This document shows positions 20,930 through 31,061 of a stretch of 64,000 bases of DNA, piece after piece; within the stretch, counting starts at the first letter, position 1; each line of letters begins with the position of its first letter. Origin of the DNA: Hygrophila difformis (lineage: Eukaryota > Streptophyta > Magnoliopsida > Lamiales > Acanthaceae); assembly GCA_030278955.1 (NCBI GenBank), contig JAOANR010000002.1:21314057-21378056 (forward strand), read 5' to 3'. Made by a program: the position numbers and the translations under genes. Under the pieces are notes generated by a model. The model was not told the origin of the DNA, searched no databases, and saw only the letters and a list, made by a program, of their open reading frames with translations.

Positions 20930-23375
20930 ACTTATTTGGGTACTTCGATATTTCGAGGATATTCATGATGATTTACTATCCCACAATAGATATTCTTAAT
21001 CATTACAAAATGGTATTAAAAATTATAAAATGGTGAGAAAGGGTGATAATTTAAATATTAATATTCATGTTGGGCACACAATAGATATTAATATTCATAT
21101 TGGGCTGACATGTTTATATGAATCCATTAAAAGTTTTAAAATATGTACAAACGCCAAATATGGATTCGGAGGATAAAACGGTTAGTGCAAGACTATTAGA
21201 TCAATAACGAAATTGTCCTAGTGTTTAGGGTTTTGGATAAATACACCAATATGCTTTTAGGGTGCTAGAAAAATATATATATAGTATAAAAGGGTTTAGG
21301 GTTACAACAATTTTTCACATATTTACTATTACATTTGATATACTCTAATATAAAGCATACACCCATAAAAATAATTTATATCATCTAAGTATATATGTTG
21401 ATCTTAGAAGACATATTTTATATCAAATTATTCAATGAGGGACATGAAACGTAGATCATTCAACACAATAGTCGTTGCAAGCAATGTTACATGGATTGTA
21501 TTTCATTTAACATAAGATGTGGTAAATATATAATCTTCAAAAATAGTTTATCCAATTATTTTGTGATCATAGTTAGAAAAAATACACCAATATGCTTTTA
21601 GGGTTTTGGATAATTATATATAGGATTAAAGGGTTTTGGGTTACCACTATTTTTTTCACATATTTCATTATGACATTTGATATACTCTAATATAAAGCAT
21701 TTACTCATAACAAATTATTCAATGAGGGACAGCAAACATAGATCAGTTAACACAATAGTCGCTGCAAGCAATGTTACATGGATTGTGGTACATTTAACAT
21801 AAGATATGGAAAATATATAGTCTTCAAAAATAGTGTGGCCAACTATTATGTGACCATGGTTAGATGAAAAACACCAGTATACTTTTAGGGTTGTGGAAAA
21901 AATATAAATAGGATTAAAGGGTTTAGGGTTACCACAATTTTTTCACATATTTCATTACTACATTTGATATACTCTAATATAAGGCATTTACTCACAACAA
22001 ATTATTCAATGGCGGACAGGAAACATCGATAATTTAACGCAATAGTCGTTGCATGCAATGTTACATGGATTGTGGTTCATTTAACATAAGATGTGGAAAA
22101 TATATAGTCTTGAAAAATAGTTTATACAATTATTTTTGTGATCATGGCTAGAAGAAAAACATAATATAATGGAGGCGGGTTTATATTGTGTATAGGATTC
22201 AATGAATTTATTGCCATCGCAACATAAGTCATGGTTCTAGATATACAAATTTAAGAATACCATATTATAGATATACAATTAATTTGGTATATCTTTATAT
22301 GCGGATTAAAAATTTTAAAAGGATGTTTATCCATTGTATGATGTAATGTATATATATATATATTTAATATTGAAATATTAAATATTAAAACACAAACAAT
22401 AAGATGGTTAGAGTTTAAGGTGTAGCGTTTAGGGTTTAGGCATTAGGGTGCACTGTTTTTGATCCATATGTGTAATTAAATGTGAAATGTTTAAACACCA
22501 ATCGTATTGAAATGTTTGAATGCACAATTCATCCAATTCTAAAGGATTATTACATTCCTTATCGCAATTGTAGCTACATACTATTTTTTCGTTTTTTTAC
22601 AAATAATTTTTCATAAACACATAAAGGATGACTGATCATTCTCATATATTTTTTTTATTTTTTTTATTTTCATGTATTGGGAAGACAAACAGTTCATTTC
22701 TCTGTGCAAGGAAGTATTATGCCGATGCAGCCATTAGGGATCAAGAATTTTTTTTGCACAAGACAGATCCGAGTGACCAATAGTATGCGAATGATGGACC
22801 TTTTTTGATTCTCGAGGATTAGAGTTTTGCATGCGTGTTCATTATTTCTCTAAAACCCTATGAACAAAGCCTAAACCAAAATAAGTTCAACCCAATGTGA
22901 TTGGAGTTTTAATATAAAATCGATCAGGAAAGCTGGCCATCACAAGCTAGGTTATGGTTATAGAATAAAATTAAGAATTAAATGATGACACTTAACACGT
23001 GATCAGTGTAGGTTTATATAAAATATTTGTCGTGTATTGGGAAGACAAACACTCGATGGTTTTGTGCAGGAAAGTATTGTGCCGATAACTCCCTTAGGGT
23101 ATAAGAAAACTAATTTACACAAGCAACATTTCCATTGGTTGTGAAAGTAGGTTTGTATATAGGTTTCGAGTGCAAACCTGGCCACATAGTGAGAATACCA
23201 TATCGTTTGAAAACAATAATTGTATGGATCAAACGAATTAGTGATCATGATTAAAAAAAGTGAATAGTTATTCATTGGTGTTTAGGTTATATTATATTAT
23301 GGGCGTGCAGGCAATTCATTTCAATTTGAATGAAGTGATATTTTTTTTGATGTATATAGATATTGATTTTTTTTG
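20930..23375. repeat. Local tandem duplication, copy I (with internal shorter repeats)
   Basis: This block resembles 23376-23501 joined to 31062-32320, i.e. a tandem duplication later split by element 2. Shared landmarks in order: a stretch around AAAGGGTGATAATTTAAAT; TCTTAGAAGACATATT; CACAATAGTCGTTGCAAGC; CGTGTATTGGGAAGACAAAC; and GGGCGTG before ATTCATTTCAATTTGAATG. Inside copy I a unit of about 290-330 bp, starting near GGGTTTAGGGTTACCAC, recurs at about 21295, 21628 and 21918. No coding potential was recognised in it. Confidence 0.7.
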
Positions 23376-24159
23376 GGTATTCATGATAATTTACTATCTC
23401 AAAATAGATATTCGTAATAATTACAAAATGATATTAAAAAAAAATGGTGACAAAGGGTGATAATTTAAATAAAAAATAATTTATATCCTCTAAGTATATA
23501 TTGTAACACCCCGGTTTTTGGTCACCCAGGTCGGGATGTCACCGCCACACCTCCCTAGCAAGACACGGTTTCTCCGAGCTTGCTAAAGAGATGCAAGGCT
23601 ATGGTTTTTCAGAATTTAAAACATTCAAACAGCCCATTTATATATAATTTAAAAATTAATACATCAAAGTTGCAGCGGAAAATAATATTTACATAAGAAC
23701 AATGCAGCGGAATTTAAATATAGCCAACACGGCCAGAATACGGGTTAAACAGGCCCGTTCATGCAATTTCTAGTCTAACGTAACATTTAAAAATAAATTG
23801 TTTCCCCAAACTTCCCATGAATGCATATGATGATGCATATTCTTCAGCTCTGAAATAAACAGGGAAATAAAAATGGTTTGGTCAGCACTACGTGCTGAGT
23901 AAGTTACCACAAACATGATTGTGAGGTTTCAAAGCCTTTAATTAAATTTAAAAACATGTGCATAATATCCATGATTTAATTTATCCAACTAATAATAATT
24001 TAATTGCGTATTTTAAAAGACAAGGGTTTCCATAAGATCATAATTCAACAACATGATAAAATAATCGCAAGACATAATTTAAAGACATAATTTAAATAAG
24101 TAAAATGCTCAAGTATTTCAGGATTTCACTACCCCTCTTTTATTCGATATAATGTAGTA

Positions 24160-24424
24160 CTCCCTCCGTTCATATTTAGTAGACGTTTTAGGTAAAATTT
24201 AGTATACCAAGAAAATGTAATGATTAGTCCCCTAATTTCCATATTTGCCCCTATCTATAAAAAGTTAAAATTAAAGTGGAGAAAGAGTGCACAGTATTCT
24301 AGGAGTAATATTTATGAAAAAGTAAGGATGATATTGGAAAAATATGATATAGATAGGCAAAATGACAACTATTTTGGAATGCTTTTTGGTTTCTAAAAAG
24401 ACAACTAAGATGGAACGGAGGGAG
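24160..24424. mobile_element. Stowaway-like MITE inside the 3' LTR of element 2
   Basis: 265 bp from CTCCCTCCGTTC to its inverted complement GAACGGAGGGAG (one mismatch side), flanked by TA on both sides (24158-24159, 24425-24426). The other LTR has the unfilled site, ATCTAGTATAATT at about 29141-29153. So the MITE landed after the LTR pair was formed. Stowaway elements are mobilised by Tc1/mariner transposases. No coding capacity. Confidence 0.93.
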
Positions 24425-24435
24425 TATAATTTATT

Positions 24436-24744
24436 CTTGGGGAATCGAACCCGCAAGAAAACAAACAATCGCCCTTGGGGAATCGAACCCGCAAGAACTC
24501 ACATACATCCTAGGGAATCGAACCCGTAGGAATCAACACATATTCTGGGGAATCGAACCCGCAGAAAGACACACCCTGGGGAATCGAACCCGCAAGGTTT
24601 GACACGGACATCCTGGGGAATCGAACCCGCAGGAGAACATACAATCGCCCTTGGGGAATCGAACCCGCAAGAACTCAAACACACCCTGGGGAATCGAACC
24701 CGCAAGGTTTGACACAGACATCCTGGGTAATCGAACCCGCAGGT
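24436..24744 (-). repeat. Array of nine tRNA T-arm-like hairpin / B-box units (3' LTR of element 2)
   Basis: Nine units of about 22 bp with spacers of 11-20 bp. On the minus (LTR-sense) strand each has the core GGGTTCGATTCCC, which contains a perfect Pol III B box (GGTTCGATTCC) and folds as GGG-TTCGATT-CCC with a 7-base T-loop. The flanking bases form an outer stem that changes in a compensatory way between units: CTTG/CAAG, CCTG/CAGG, CCTA/TAGG and TTCTG/CAGAA. Two units keep pairing only through a U-G wobble on the sense strand. The ninth unit in this LTR has one core change (T for G on the plus strand), absent from the other LTR. It lies about 1 kb downstream of the LTR TATA box. Element 1 lacks it. 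Confidence 0.85.
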
Positions 24745-25768
24745 CAAACAAGTTTCGCAAATTTCACAAGTTTCATCAAGAGTTCAAGATTTGACTCGGT
24801 CAACCACAGTTTAATCTAAAATGCGTCTAAAATCAGATTTAATTTCAAAAATTCAGAACTTTCATATCTGACTCGGAAACATCAAGATCTACAACTTTCG
24901 TGTTTTAACTTTTTCAATCCGAGATACCTAAGTAGGTCAAAATTACCAATTTTCGCATAAGAAGAATTCTGTCCGAGTTTAATATGTCACAGTTTAAAGA
25001 TTTCAAATTCTACCATATCAATTCAACTCCAAATTTAATGAAATTTGACAGGGATCATCTTAAGACATTTATCTACAACTTTCATGTTCGGCCAAAGATC
25101 TAAAACAGCGTAGATCCTATGTCAAAAACGTGATCAAGATCATTCCTAAGTTCTGTCCAAGATTTCGAGATCTAGATTAAAACAGTTCGGTTTCAACGGG
25201 TTTTCACATATCAAATCAACTCCAAAAATTCCCAAATTTTTACAGTAGCTAGGTCTAAGTCTTAGGAACGTTTTTCGTGTTTTACGTTTTTCCGTTTGAA
25301 GTCGTTTTAAGGTTCGGAAAAATTAGACAAAACTGTTGCGCTGTTAAAAATCACATATGGACAGATTTACGAAAGATTTGCTCCAGTTTCTAGATTTGAA
25401 TATTTTTACTACTCCCAAAACCGTGTAAGCGTTAACTTACTGATTTACGGATGTCTCGGCTCGATGATTCGGAGGCGTGGCTTCCACGTTCTTCGTTCTC
25501 CCTCCGAGATCCTTCGTTTTTCCTCAACGCGTCCGGATCGGGGTTTAGAATAGGAAAGAGATTTAATTAGGATTCGTTTTCGAATCTTGAATGGAAAAGA
25601 ATGGACAAGAATGGTTCGAATCTTACCCCGATGATCGAAGACTCCTAATTTTCGTCCAAGTCAGTCCCTTGCTTCGGTTTTGTGCCTCCGACGACTCCGG
25701 AATTAGGGTTTTGTGTGTAGAGAGATTTCGTAGGGTTTTGTAAAGATGTTCGGGGCTCTCAAGGGGGT

Positions 25769-25945
25769 TTATTTATAGATATTTAAGACCTAGGGCGTCC
25801 AAGATCTGACCCCAAGCGTCTTGAGTCGAGATATGTTCAACCGAAAGTCGAAAAATCCGCGTTCGGGCGAGAAAATCGCGGAACGGCCGCAACTGCCAAG
25901 TGGCGCGCTCTTGGCGCAGTGAACCCCTAAAGACCGCGCGGCGAC
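25769..25945 (-). promoter_or_regulatory. LTR promoter of element 2 (3' LTR copy): TATA and CGCG boxes
   Basis: The minus strand reads CTATAAATAA at 25769-25778. Upstream in LTR sense (about 25890-25945 on the plus strand) is a GC-rich block with several VCGCGB matches, the same layout as in element 1. The equivalent in the 5' LTR is 30491-30500 (TATA) with the GC block at about 30616-30672. Confidence 0.65.
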
Positions 25946-26340
25946 CGCGCCGTCCTGGCCTGGACTTCGGTCTGGGCCGGGTCGTGCGATCCGTCGGGCG
26001 TTTCCCCCTCTCTTTCGGACTTCTATCCCTCTATGTTCCCGGAATCGGATTTCCGGGGTATCTTCGGGCTCCGATTTCCTATCTTAATTTTATTCGGACC
26101 TAAATTTATGTTTGGACTCGAGTTATTGAGTCCATCGATGTCGGGTCCCCGTGTGACCGTTTATTCAATTAAATTGTCTCCGGCTTCCCGGGTTCTTGGA
26201 ATTTTGATTCCTTTTTAATTTAAATTTCATTTCTCATCTTTTATGATTCTTTATCCCTTTATCATGTTTATTATATTTATTTACTAATTTATTTTATTTA
26301 TTGCATTTATTTTATGTTGGAAAATTCTCGGGTATTACAG

Positions 26341-26352
26341 TCTACCCTCCTT
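26341..26352 (-). other. Polypurine tract at the 3' LTR of element 2
   Basis: The minus strand reads AAGGAGGGTAGA directly before the LTR, identical to element 1. A second tract (AAGGGGGAGAGGA, minus strand, 26571-26583) followed by TGTGATACCCC lies about 230 bp upstream. Confidence 0.8.
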
Positions 26353-26611
26353 AAGAATCAACTTCGTCCTCGAAGTTGTGTTTCGGCTTTTCTCGTGCTG
26401 AAGTCTTTTGTTTGTTTTATTATTTTGTGACTGAACTTAGAATTAAAACTTCTAAGCTGCCTACGTACCCGGTAAAGGGATCAAGCCATAACGTAGTTCA
26501 AAAATTTATTTGGGATACATATTGTCGAGCCAACTAAAATAATGCAACTACTTTATTACGGGGTATCACATCCTCTCCCCCTTAGGACTCCAGTTATGTC
26601 CCCATAACTGC

Positions 26612-27766
26612 CTATTCAGTACTCTCGAGAGGTTTCGAGTTTTGGTCTTTATTCTGATGGTACTGGTGCCGTTGGTTGTTGCCACCTTGACCGTCTGGGT
26701 TTCGTGGTTGCTTAAGTCGAGTAGTCACATCCTCTCTCTTGTCGATATTCTCTTTCCGTGTCCGGCAATCACGCAGCTGATGACCATGTCGACCACAGCG
26801 TAGGCATGCTCCAGGCTGAGGGCATCCTCTCGCATAATGCGGTTTACCACACTTCGGACATGGTGACGCATAGTCACAATGGTTGAAGATTATCCCCTTT
26901 TTCTCCCCATTGTCATTTTGACGTTGTCCTTTCGAGTTTCCATCAAAATGGTCCTTATCCACCTTGTACTCTCCTTGTGGTCCTTGGTTAGCCTCATCTA
27001 CCGGTTTCCGTTTCAGTCCTTGGACTCGTGCAACCGCTACCGCACGATCATAAACCGTCTGCAGGTTCGTGAATTGTCCTACTGCAAGTATCTCCCGGAT
27101 ACTAAGGTTCAGACCCATCTCAAATTTCTGAGCCTTGTCAGAGTCGGTTGGTACTATCCTCGTAGCAAATCGTACCAATTCCTTAAACCGGGTGTAATAC
27201 TCCTGCACCGTCCGTCCCTCTTGCTTCAGTGATAAAAACTCTTCGTACATTGCCGCCTTGGTGCTCATGGGGTAGAATCGATCCCTTAGATCCTCCTTAA
27301 GTTTAGTCCACGAATAAGCTTCTTCAGCTTCCTCCAAATTCATCTGGAGGTCTTGCCACCACTCATCGGCTTCGCCTCCTAAGTAGTAGGTGGCTACTCG
27401 TGTCTTTGCCTCATCAGGACATTTAATAGCATCCAAGAGCTTATCAAATGTACGGATCCACCCCTCTAGTTTGGCGGGATCCTCCTGCCCATCATAACGT
27501 GGTGGTTGATAGGGATTCACCAATGCTAGATAGTTGGTTTGAGCTACGGGCGGAGTTACTGCTGCAGGTGTCCTATGCACCTCCGCATTTCCTAATGCTA
27601 CTAGGAATCCCTCTATTGTTTTTAAACGTGCTTCCATACTATTATTAGGCGCTTGAGGCACTTGCTCTCCTAGGTTCTGAGGACTTTCACTGTTGTTGGG
27701 CGTGTTGGAGAGGTTAGCGTCAGTGCCGTTTGGACTCACCTTCCTTGGTTTCCTCCTAGGCGCCAT
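26612..27766 (-). CDS. gag: Intact Gag of element 2
   Basis: 384-residue Gag in one uninterrupted frame; ATG at 27766 gives MAPRRKPRKV. The capsid-type gag domain is clear (NYLALVNPYQPPRYDG, YYLGGEADEWW, FYPMSTKAAMYEEF, QEYYTRFKELVRF), followed by two zinc knuckles, CPKCGKPHYARGC and CLRCGRHGHQLRDC, and a short basic/polar tail ending PLESTE. The stop (26612-26614) comes about 46 residues after the last knuckle; in element 1 the frame continues into protease. Directly after the stop is sequence matching the end of pol, so a deletion of nearly all pol joined gag to the pol tail. The open frame with about 1% LTR divergence suggests Gag was functional until recently and may be what the element supplies to its own mobility. 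Confidence 0.93.
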   Translation of the reverse strand: MAPRRKPRKVSPNGTDANLSNTPNNSESPQNLGEQVPQAPNNSMEARLKTIEGFLVALGNAEVHRTPAAVTPPVAQTNYLALVNPYQPPRYDGQEDPAKLEGWIRTFDKLLDAIKCPDEAKTRVATYYLGGEADEWWQDLQMNLEEAEEAYSWTKLKEDLRDRFYPMSTKAAMYEEFLSLKQEGRTVQEYYTRFKELVRFATRIVPTDSDKAQKFEMGLNLSIREILAVGQFTNLQTVYDRAVAVARVQGLKRKPVDEANQGPQGEYKVDKDHFDGNSKGQRQNDNGEKKGIIFNHCDYASPCPKCGKPHYARGCPQPGACLRCGRHGHQLRDCRTRKENIDKREDVTTRLKQPRNPDGQGGNNQRHQYHQNKDQNSKPLESTE

Positions 27767-28114
27767 TTTCTGTTATAACGTGTATATATTAGCTTATCTT
27801 GGTTTAGATAGATTGCTCGAACAAGACGTTTCGTAAATTTCTAATTTCAAATTTTCGGATTTGTTGTTTGGAAATCCAAACAAGATTTTTGGAATAGAGA
27901 GTGTTTTAATAAAGACTTGATCTTTATTGTTCCACATGAAGGAGTTCTCGAATTTGTACAAGGGTAGGAATGGCTAAGGTCGAGGATTGTTATGTTTAGG
28001 CGTGCGCTTAGATGAACGCGATCTAAAACTAAGGCAGGATCAGTATCTAGTTATTGTTTCTAATTCGATGTCATGCCTCAAGATTATATTGGTGTAACAA
28101 GAGATCTAGGTTAA

Positions 28115-28180
28115 ACTTCGCCAAGATTCTAAGTTCAACTTTACCAAGATTCTAAGTTCAAATTCGCAAAGATTCTAAGT
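28115..28180 (-). repeat. Leader minisatellite of element 2
   Basis: About three copies of a 23-24 bp unit containing AAGATTCTAAGTTCAA (plus strand), the reverse complement of the element 1 leader repeat. Between it and gag (27767-28114) nothing else was identified; the 111-codon leader ORF of element 1 is not present. Confidence 0.75.
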
Positions 28181-28413
28181 TCATAGGAGAGATGCAATAT
28201 GCAAATGCAAATGATATTTCCCCCCAATAATAATTTAATGCACCACATATATATATATATATTTTTCCCATGGGTTTTAAAATAAAAATTTCTCCATGGA
28301 AATAATACTTTAAAATTTAAAATAATAGTCAAAATATTAATAATAGTTTAAAAATAATAATGGTTTAAAAATAATAGTTTAAAAATAAGAACAATAGTTT
28401 AAAAATATTCCGG

Positions 28414-28438
28414 GCTCTGATACCAACTTGGTATCAGA
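28414..28438 (-). other. Second primer-binding site with an inverted partial copy
   Basis: A second GCTCTGATACCA (28414-28425, plus strand) lies 62 bp from the functional one. It is followed by ACT and then TGGTATCAGA, giving a perfect 10 bp inverted repeat around a 3-base loop (28416-28438). The flanking ATATTC-GGGCTC context is duplicated too. Transcribed, the extra PBS would be locked in a hairpin with a sequence identical to the tRNA 3' end. Confidence 0.8.
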
Positions 28439-28475
28439 TATTTTCTTTAAAATAGATACCTTTAAAATATTCTGG

Positions 28476-28487
28476 GCTCTGATACCA
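28476..28487 (-). other. Primer-binding site (initiator tRNA-Met), element 2
   Basis: GCTCTGATACCA on the plus strand, three bases from the 5' LTR at 28491; it reads TGGTATCAGAGC on the element's sense strand. Confidence 0.93.
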
Positions 28488-28490
28488 ACT

Positions 28491-31061
28491 TGTAACACCC
28501 CGGTTTTTGGTCACCCAGGTCGGGATGTCACCGCCACACCTCCCTAGCAAGACACGGTTTCTCCGAGCTTGCTAAAGAGATGCAAGGCTATGGTTTTTCA
28601 GAATTTAAAACATTCAAACAGCCCATTTATATATAATTTAAAAATTAATACATCAAAGTTGCAGCGGAAAATAATATTTACATAAGAACAATGCAACGGA
28701 ATTTAAATATAGCCAACACGGCCAGAATACGGGTTAAACAGGCTCGTTCATGCAATTTCTAGTCTAACGTAACATTTAAAAATAAATTGTTTCCCCAAAC
28801 TTCCCATGAATGCATATGATGATGCATATTCTTCAGCTCTGAAATAAACAGGGAAATAAAAATGGTTTGGTCAGCACTACGTGCTGAGTAAGTTACCACA
28901 AACATGATTGTGAGGTTTCAAAGCCTTTAATTAAATTTAAAAACATGTGCATAATATCCATGATTTAATTTATCCAACTAATAATAATTTAATTGCGTAT
29001 TTTAAAAGACAAGGGTTTCCATAAGATCATAATTCAACAACATGATAAAATAATCGCAAGACATAATTTAAAGACATAATTTAAATAAGTAAAATGCTCA
29101 AGTATTTCAGGATTTCACTACCCCTCTTTTATTCGATATAATCTAGTATAATTTATTCTTGGGGAATCGAACCCGCAAGAAAACAAACAATCGCCCTTGG
29201 GGAATCGAACCCGCAAGAACTCACATACATCCTAGGGAATCGAACCCGTAGGAATCAACACATATTCTGGGGAATCGAACCCGCAGAAAGACACACCCTG
29301 GGGAATCGAACCCGCAAGGTTTGACACGGACATCCTGGGGAATCGAACCCGCAGGAGAATATACAATCGCCCTTGGGGAATCGAACCCGCAAGAACTCAA
29401 ACACACCCTGGGGAATCGAACCCGCAAGGTTTGACACAGACATCCTGGGGAATCGAACCCGCAGGTCAAACAAGTTTCGCAAATTTCACAAGTTTCATCA
29501 AGAGTTCAAGATTTGACTCGATCAACCACAGTTTAATCTAAAATGCGTCTTAAATCAGATTTAATTTCAAAAATTCCGAAATTTCATATCTGACTCGGAA
29601 ACATCAAGATCTACAACTTTCGTGTTTTAACTTTTTCAATCCGAGATACCTAAGTAGGTCAAAATTACCAATTTTCGCATAAGAAGAATTCTGTCCGAGT
29701 TTAATATGTCACAGTTTAAAGATTTCAAATTCTACCATATCAATTCAACTCCAAATTTAATGAAATTTGACAGGGATCATCTTAAGACATTTATCTACAA
29801 CTTTCATGTTCGGCCAAAGATCTAAAACAGCCTAGATCCTATGTCAAAAACGTCATCAAGATCATTCCTAAGTTCTGTCCAAGATTTCGAGATCTAGATT
29901 CAAACTGTTCGGTTTCAACGGGTTTTCACATATCAAATCAACTCTAAAAATTCCCAAACTTTTACAGTAGCTAGGCTTAAGTCTTTGGAACGTTTTTCGT
30001 GTTTTAAGTTTTTCCGTTTGAAGTCGTTTTAAGGTTCGGAAAAATTAGACAAAACTGTTGCGCCGTTAAAAATCACATATGGACAGATTTACGAAAGATT
30101 TGCTCCAGTTTCTAGATTTGAATATTTTTACTACTCCCAAAACCGTGTAAGCGTTAACTTACTGATTTACGGATGTCTCGGCTCGATGATTCGGAGGCGT
30201 GGCTTCCACGTTCTTCGTTCTCCCTCCGAGATCCTTCGTTTTTCCTCAACGCGTGCGGATCGGGGTTTAGAATAGGAAAGAGATTTAATTAGGATTCGTT
30301 TTCGAATCTTGAATGGAAAAGAATGGACAAGAATGGTTCGAATCTTACCCCGATGATCGAAGACTCCTAATTTTCGTCCAAGTCAGTCCCTTGCTTCGGT
30401 TTTGTGCCTCCGACGACTCCGGAATTAGGGTTTTGTGTGTAGAGAGATTTCGTAGGGTTTTGTAAAGATGTTCGGGGCTCCCAAGGGGGTTTATTTATAG
30501 ATATTTAAGACCTAGGGCGTCCAAGATCTGACCCCAAGCGTCTTGAGTCGAGATATGTTCAACCGAAAGTCGAAAAATCCGCGTTCGGGCGAGAAAATCG
30601 CGGAACGGCCGCAACTGCCAAGTGGCGCGCTCTTGGCGCGGTGAACCCCTAAAGACCGCGCGGCGACCACGCCGTCCTGGCCTGGACTTCGGTCTGGGCC
30701 GGGTCGTGCTATTCGTCGGGCGTTTCCCCCTCTCTTTCGGACTTCTATCCCTCTATGTTCCCGGAATCGGATTTCCGGGGTATCTTCGTGCTCCGATTTC
30801 CTATCTTAATTTTATTCGGACCTAAATTTATGTTTGGACTCGAGTTATTGAGTCCATCGATGTCGGGTCCCCGTGTGACCGTTTATTCAATTAAATTGTC
30901 TCCGGCTTCCCGGGTTCTTGGAATTTTGATTCCTTTTTAATTTAAATTTCATTTCTCATCTTTTATGATTCTTTATCCCTTTATCATGTTTATTATATTT
31001 ATTTATTTATTTATTTTATTTATTGCATTTATTTTATGTTGGAAAATTCTCGGGTATTACA
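28491..31061 (-). repeat. 5' LTR of element 2
   Basis: 2571 bp, same ends as the 3' LTR and without the MITE. TATA box at 30491-30500 (minus strand); hairpin TCAGCAC-TAC-GTGCTGA at 28871-28887; the hairpin/B-box array is listed separately. A TTTA-repeat run lies near its right end. Confidence 0.95.
29158..29465 (-). repeat. Array of nine T-arm-like hairpin / B-box units (5' LTR of element 2)
   Basis: Same nine units as at 24436-24744, in the LTR that drives transcription, 1.60-1.90 kb from the LTR start and 1.03-1.34 kb after the TATA box. All nine cores are intact here. Units 2 and 7, 5 and 8, and 6 and 9 are near-identical, so part of the array grew by duplication of a multi-unit block. 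Confidence 0.85.

Larger units (their letters stand above)
23502..26339 (-). repeat. 3' LTR of element 2 (carries a MITE)
   Basis: 2838 bp; with the 265 bp MITE and its 2 bp duplication removed it is 2571 bp, exactly the length of the other LTR. Ends TGTAACACCCCGG and CTCGGGTATTACA on the plus strand. TATA box on the minus strand at 25769-25778. Confidence 0.95.
23502..31061 (-). mobile_element. Element 2: gag-only (non-autonomous) Tekay-type LTR retrotransposon
   Basis: 7560 bp, minus strand. 5' LTR 28491-31061, PBS 28476-28487, leader, intact gag 26612-27766, two polypurine tracts, 3' LTR 23502-26339. Target duplication TATAT at 23497-23501 and 31062-31066, confirmed by the uninterrupted sister repeat at 21.4 kb. 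LTR ends, PBS, polypurine tracts and Gag are closely similar to element 1, but protease, RT, RNase H and integrase are absent: gag ends one base before the 20 bp palindrome that in element 1 overlaps the last codons of pol. The LTRs differ at about 29 positions over 2571 aligned bp (about 1.1%) plus a MITE in the 3' LTR. This fits the class described as terminal-repeat retrotransposons with gag only; it must use enzymes from relatives. Confidence 0.93.

Noticed and set aside
18400..21000. A Helitron carrying the RPA-like gene
   Set aside because: No Rep/helicase, no convincing CTRR end with a hairpin and no TC start were found; kept only as an alternative.
24436..24744. A cluster of tRNA genes or tRNA fragments
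   Set aside because: Only the T-arm/B-box part is present; no A box, anticodon arm or acceptor pairing is found between units.
24436..24760. Regularly spaced repeats that could be taken for a CRISPR array, and open frames reading through them
   Set aside because: Plant nuclear DNA inside an LTR, spacers that are themselves repeated, and no cas genes. The two open frames are translations of the repeat itself and recur in the second LTR.
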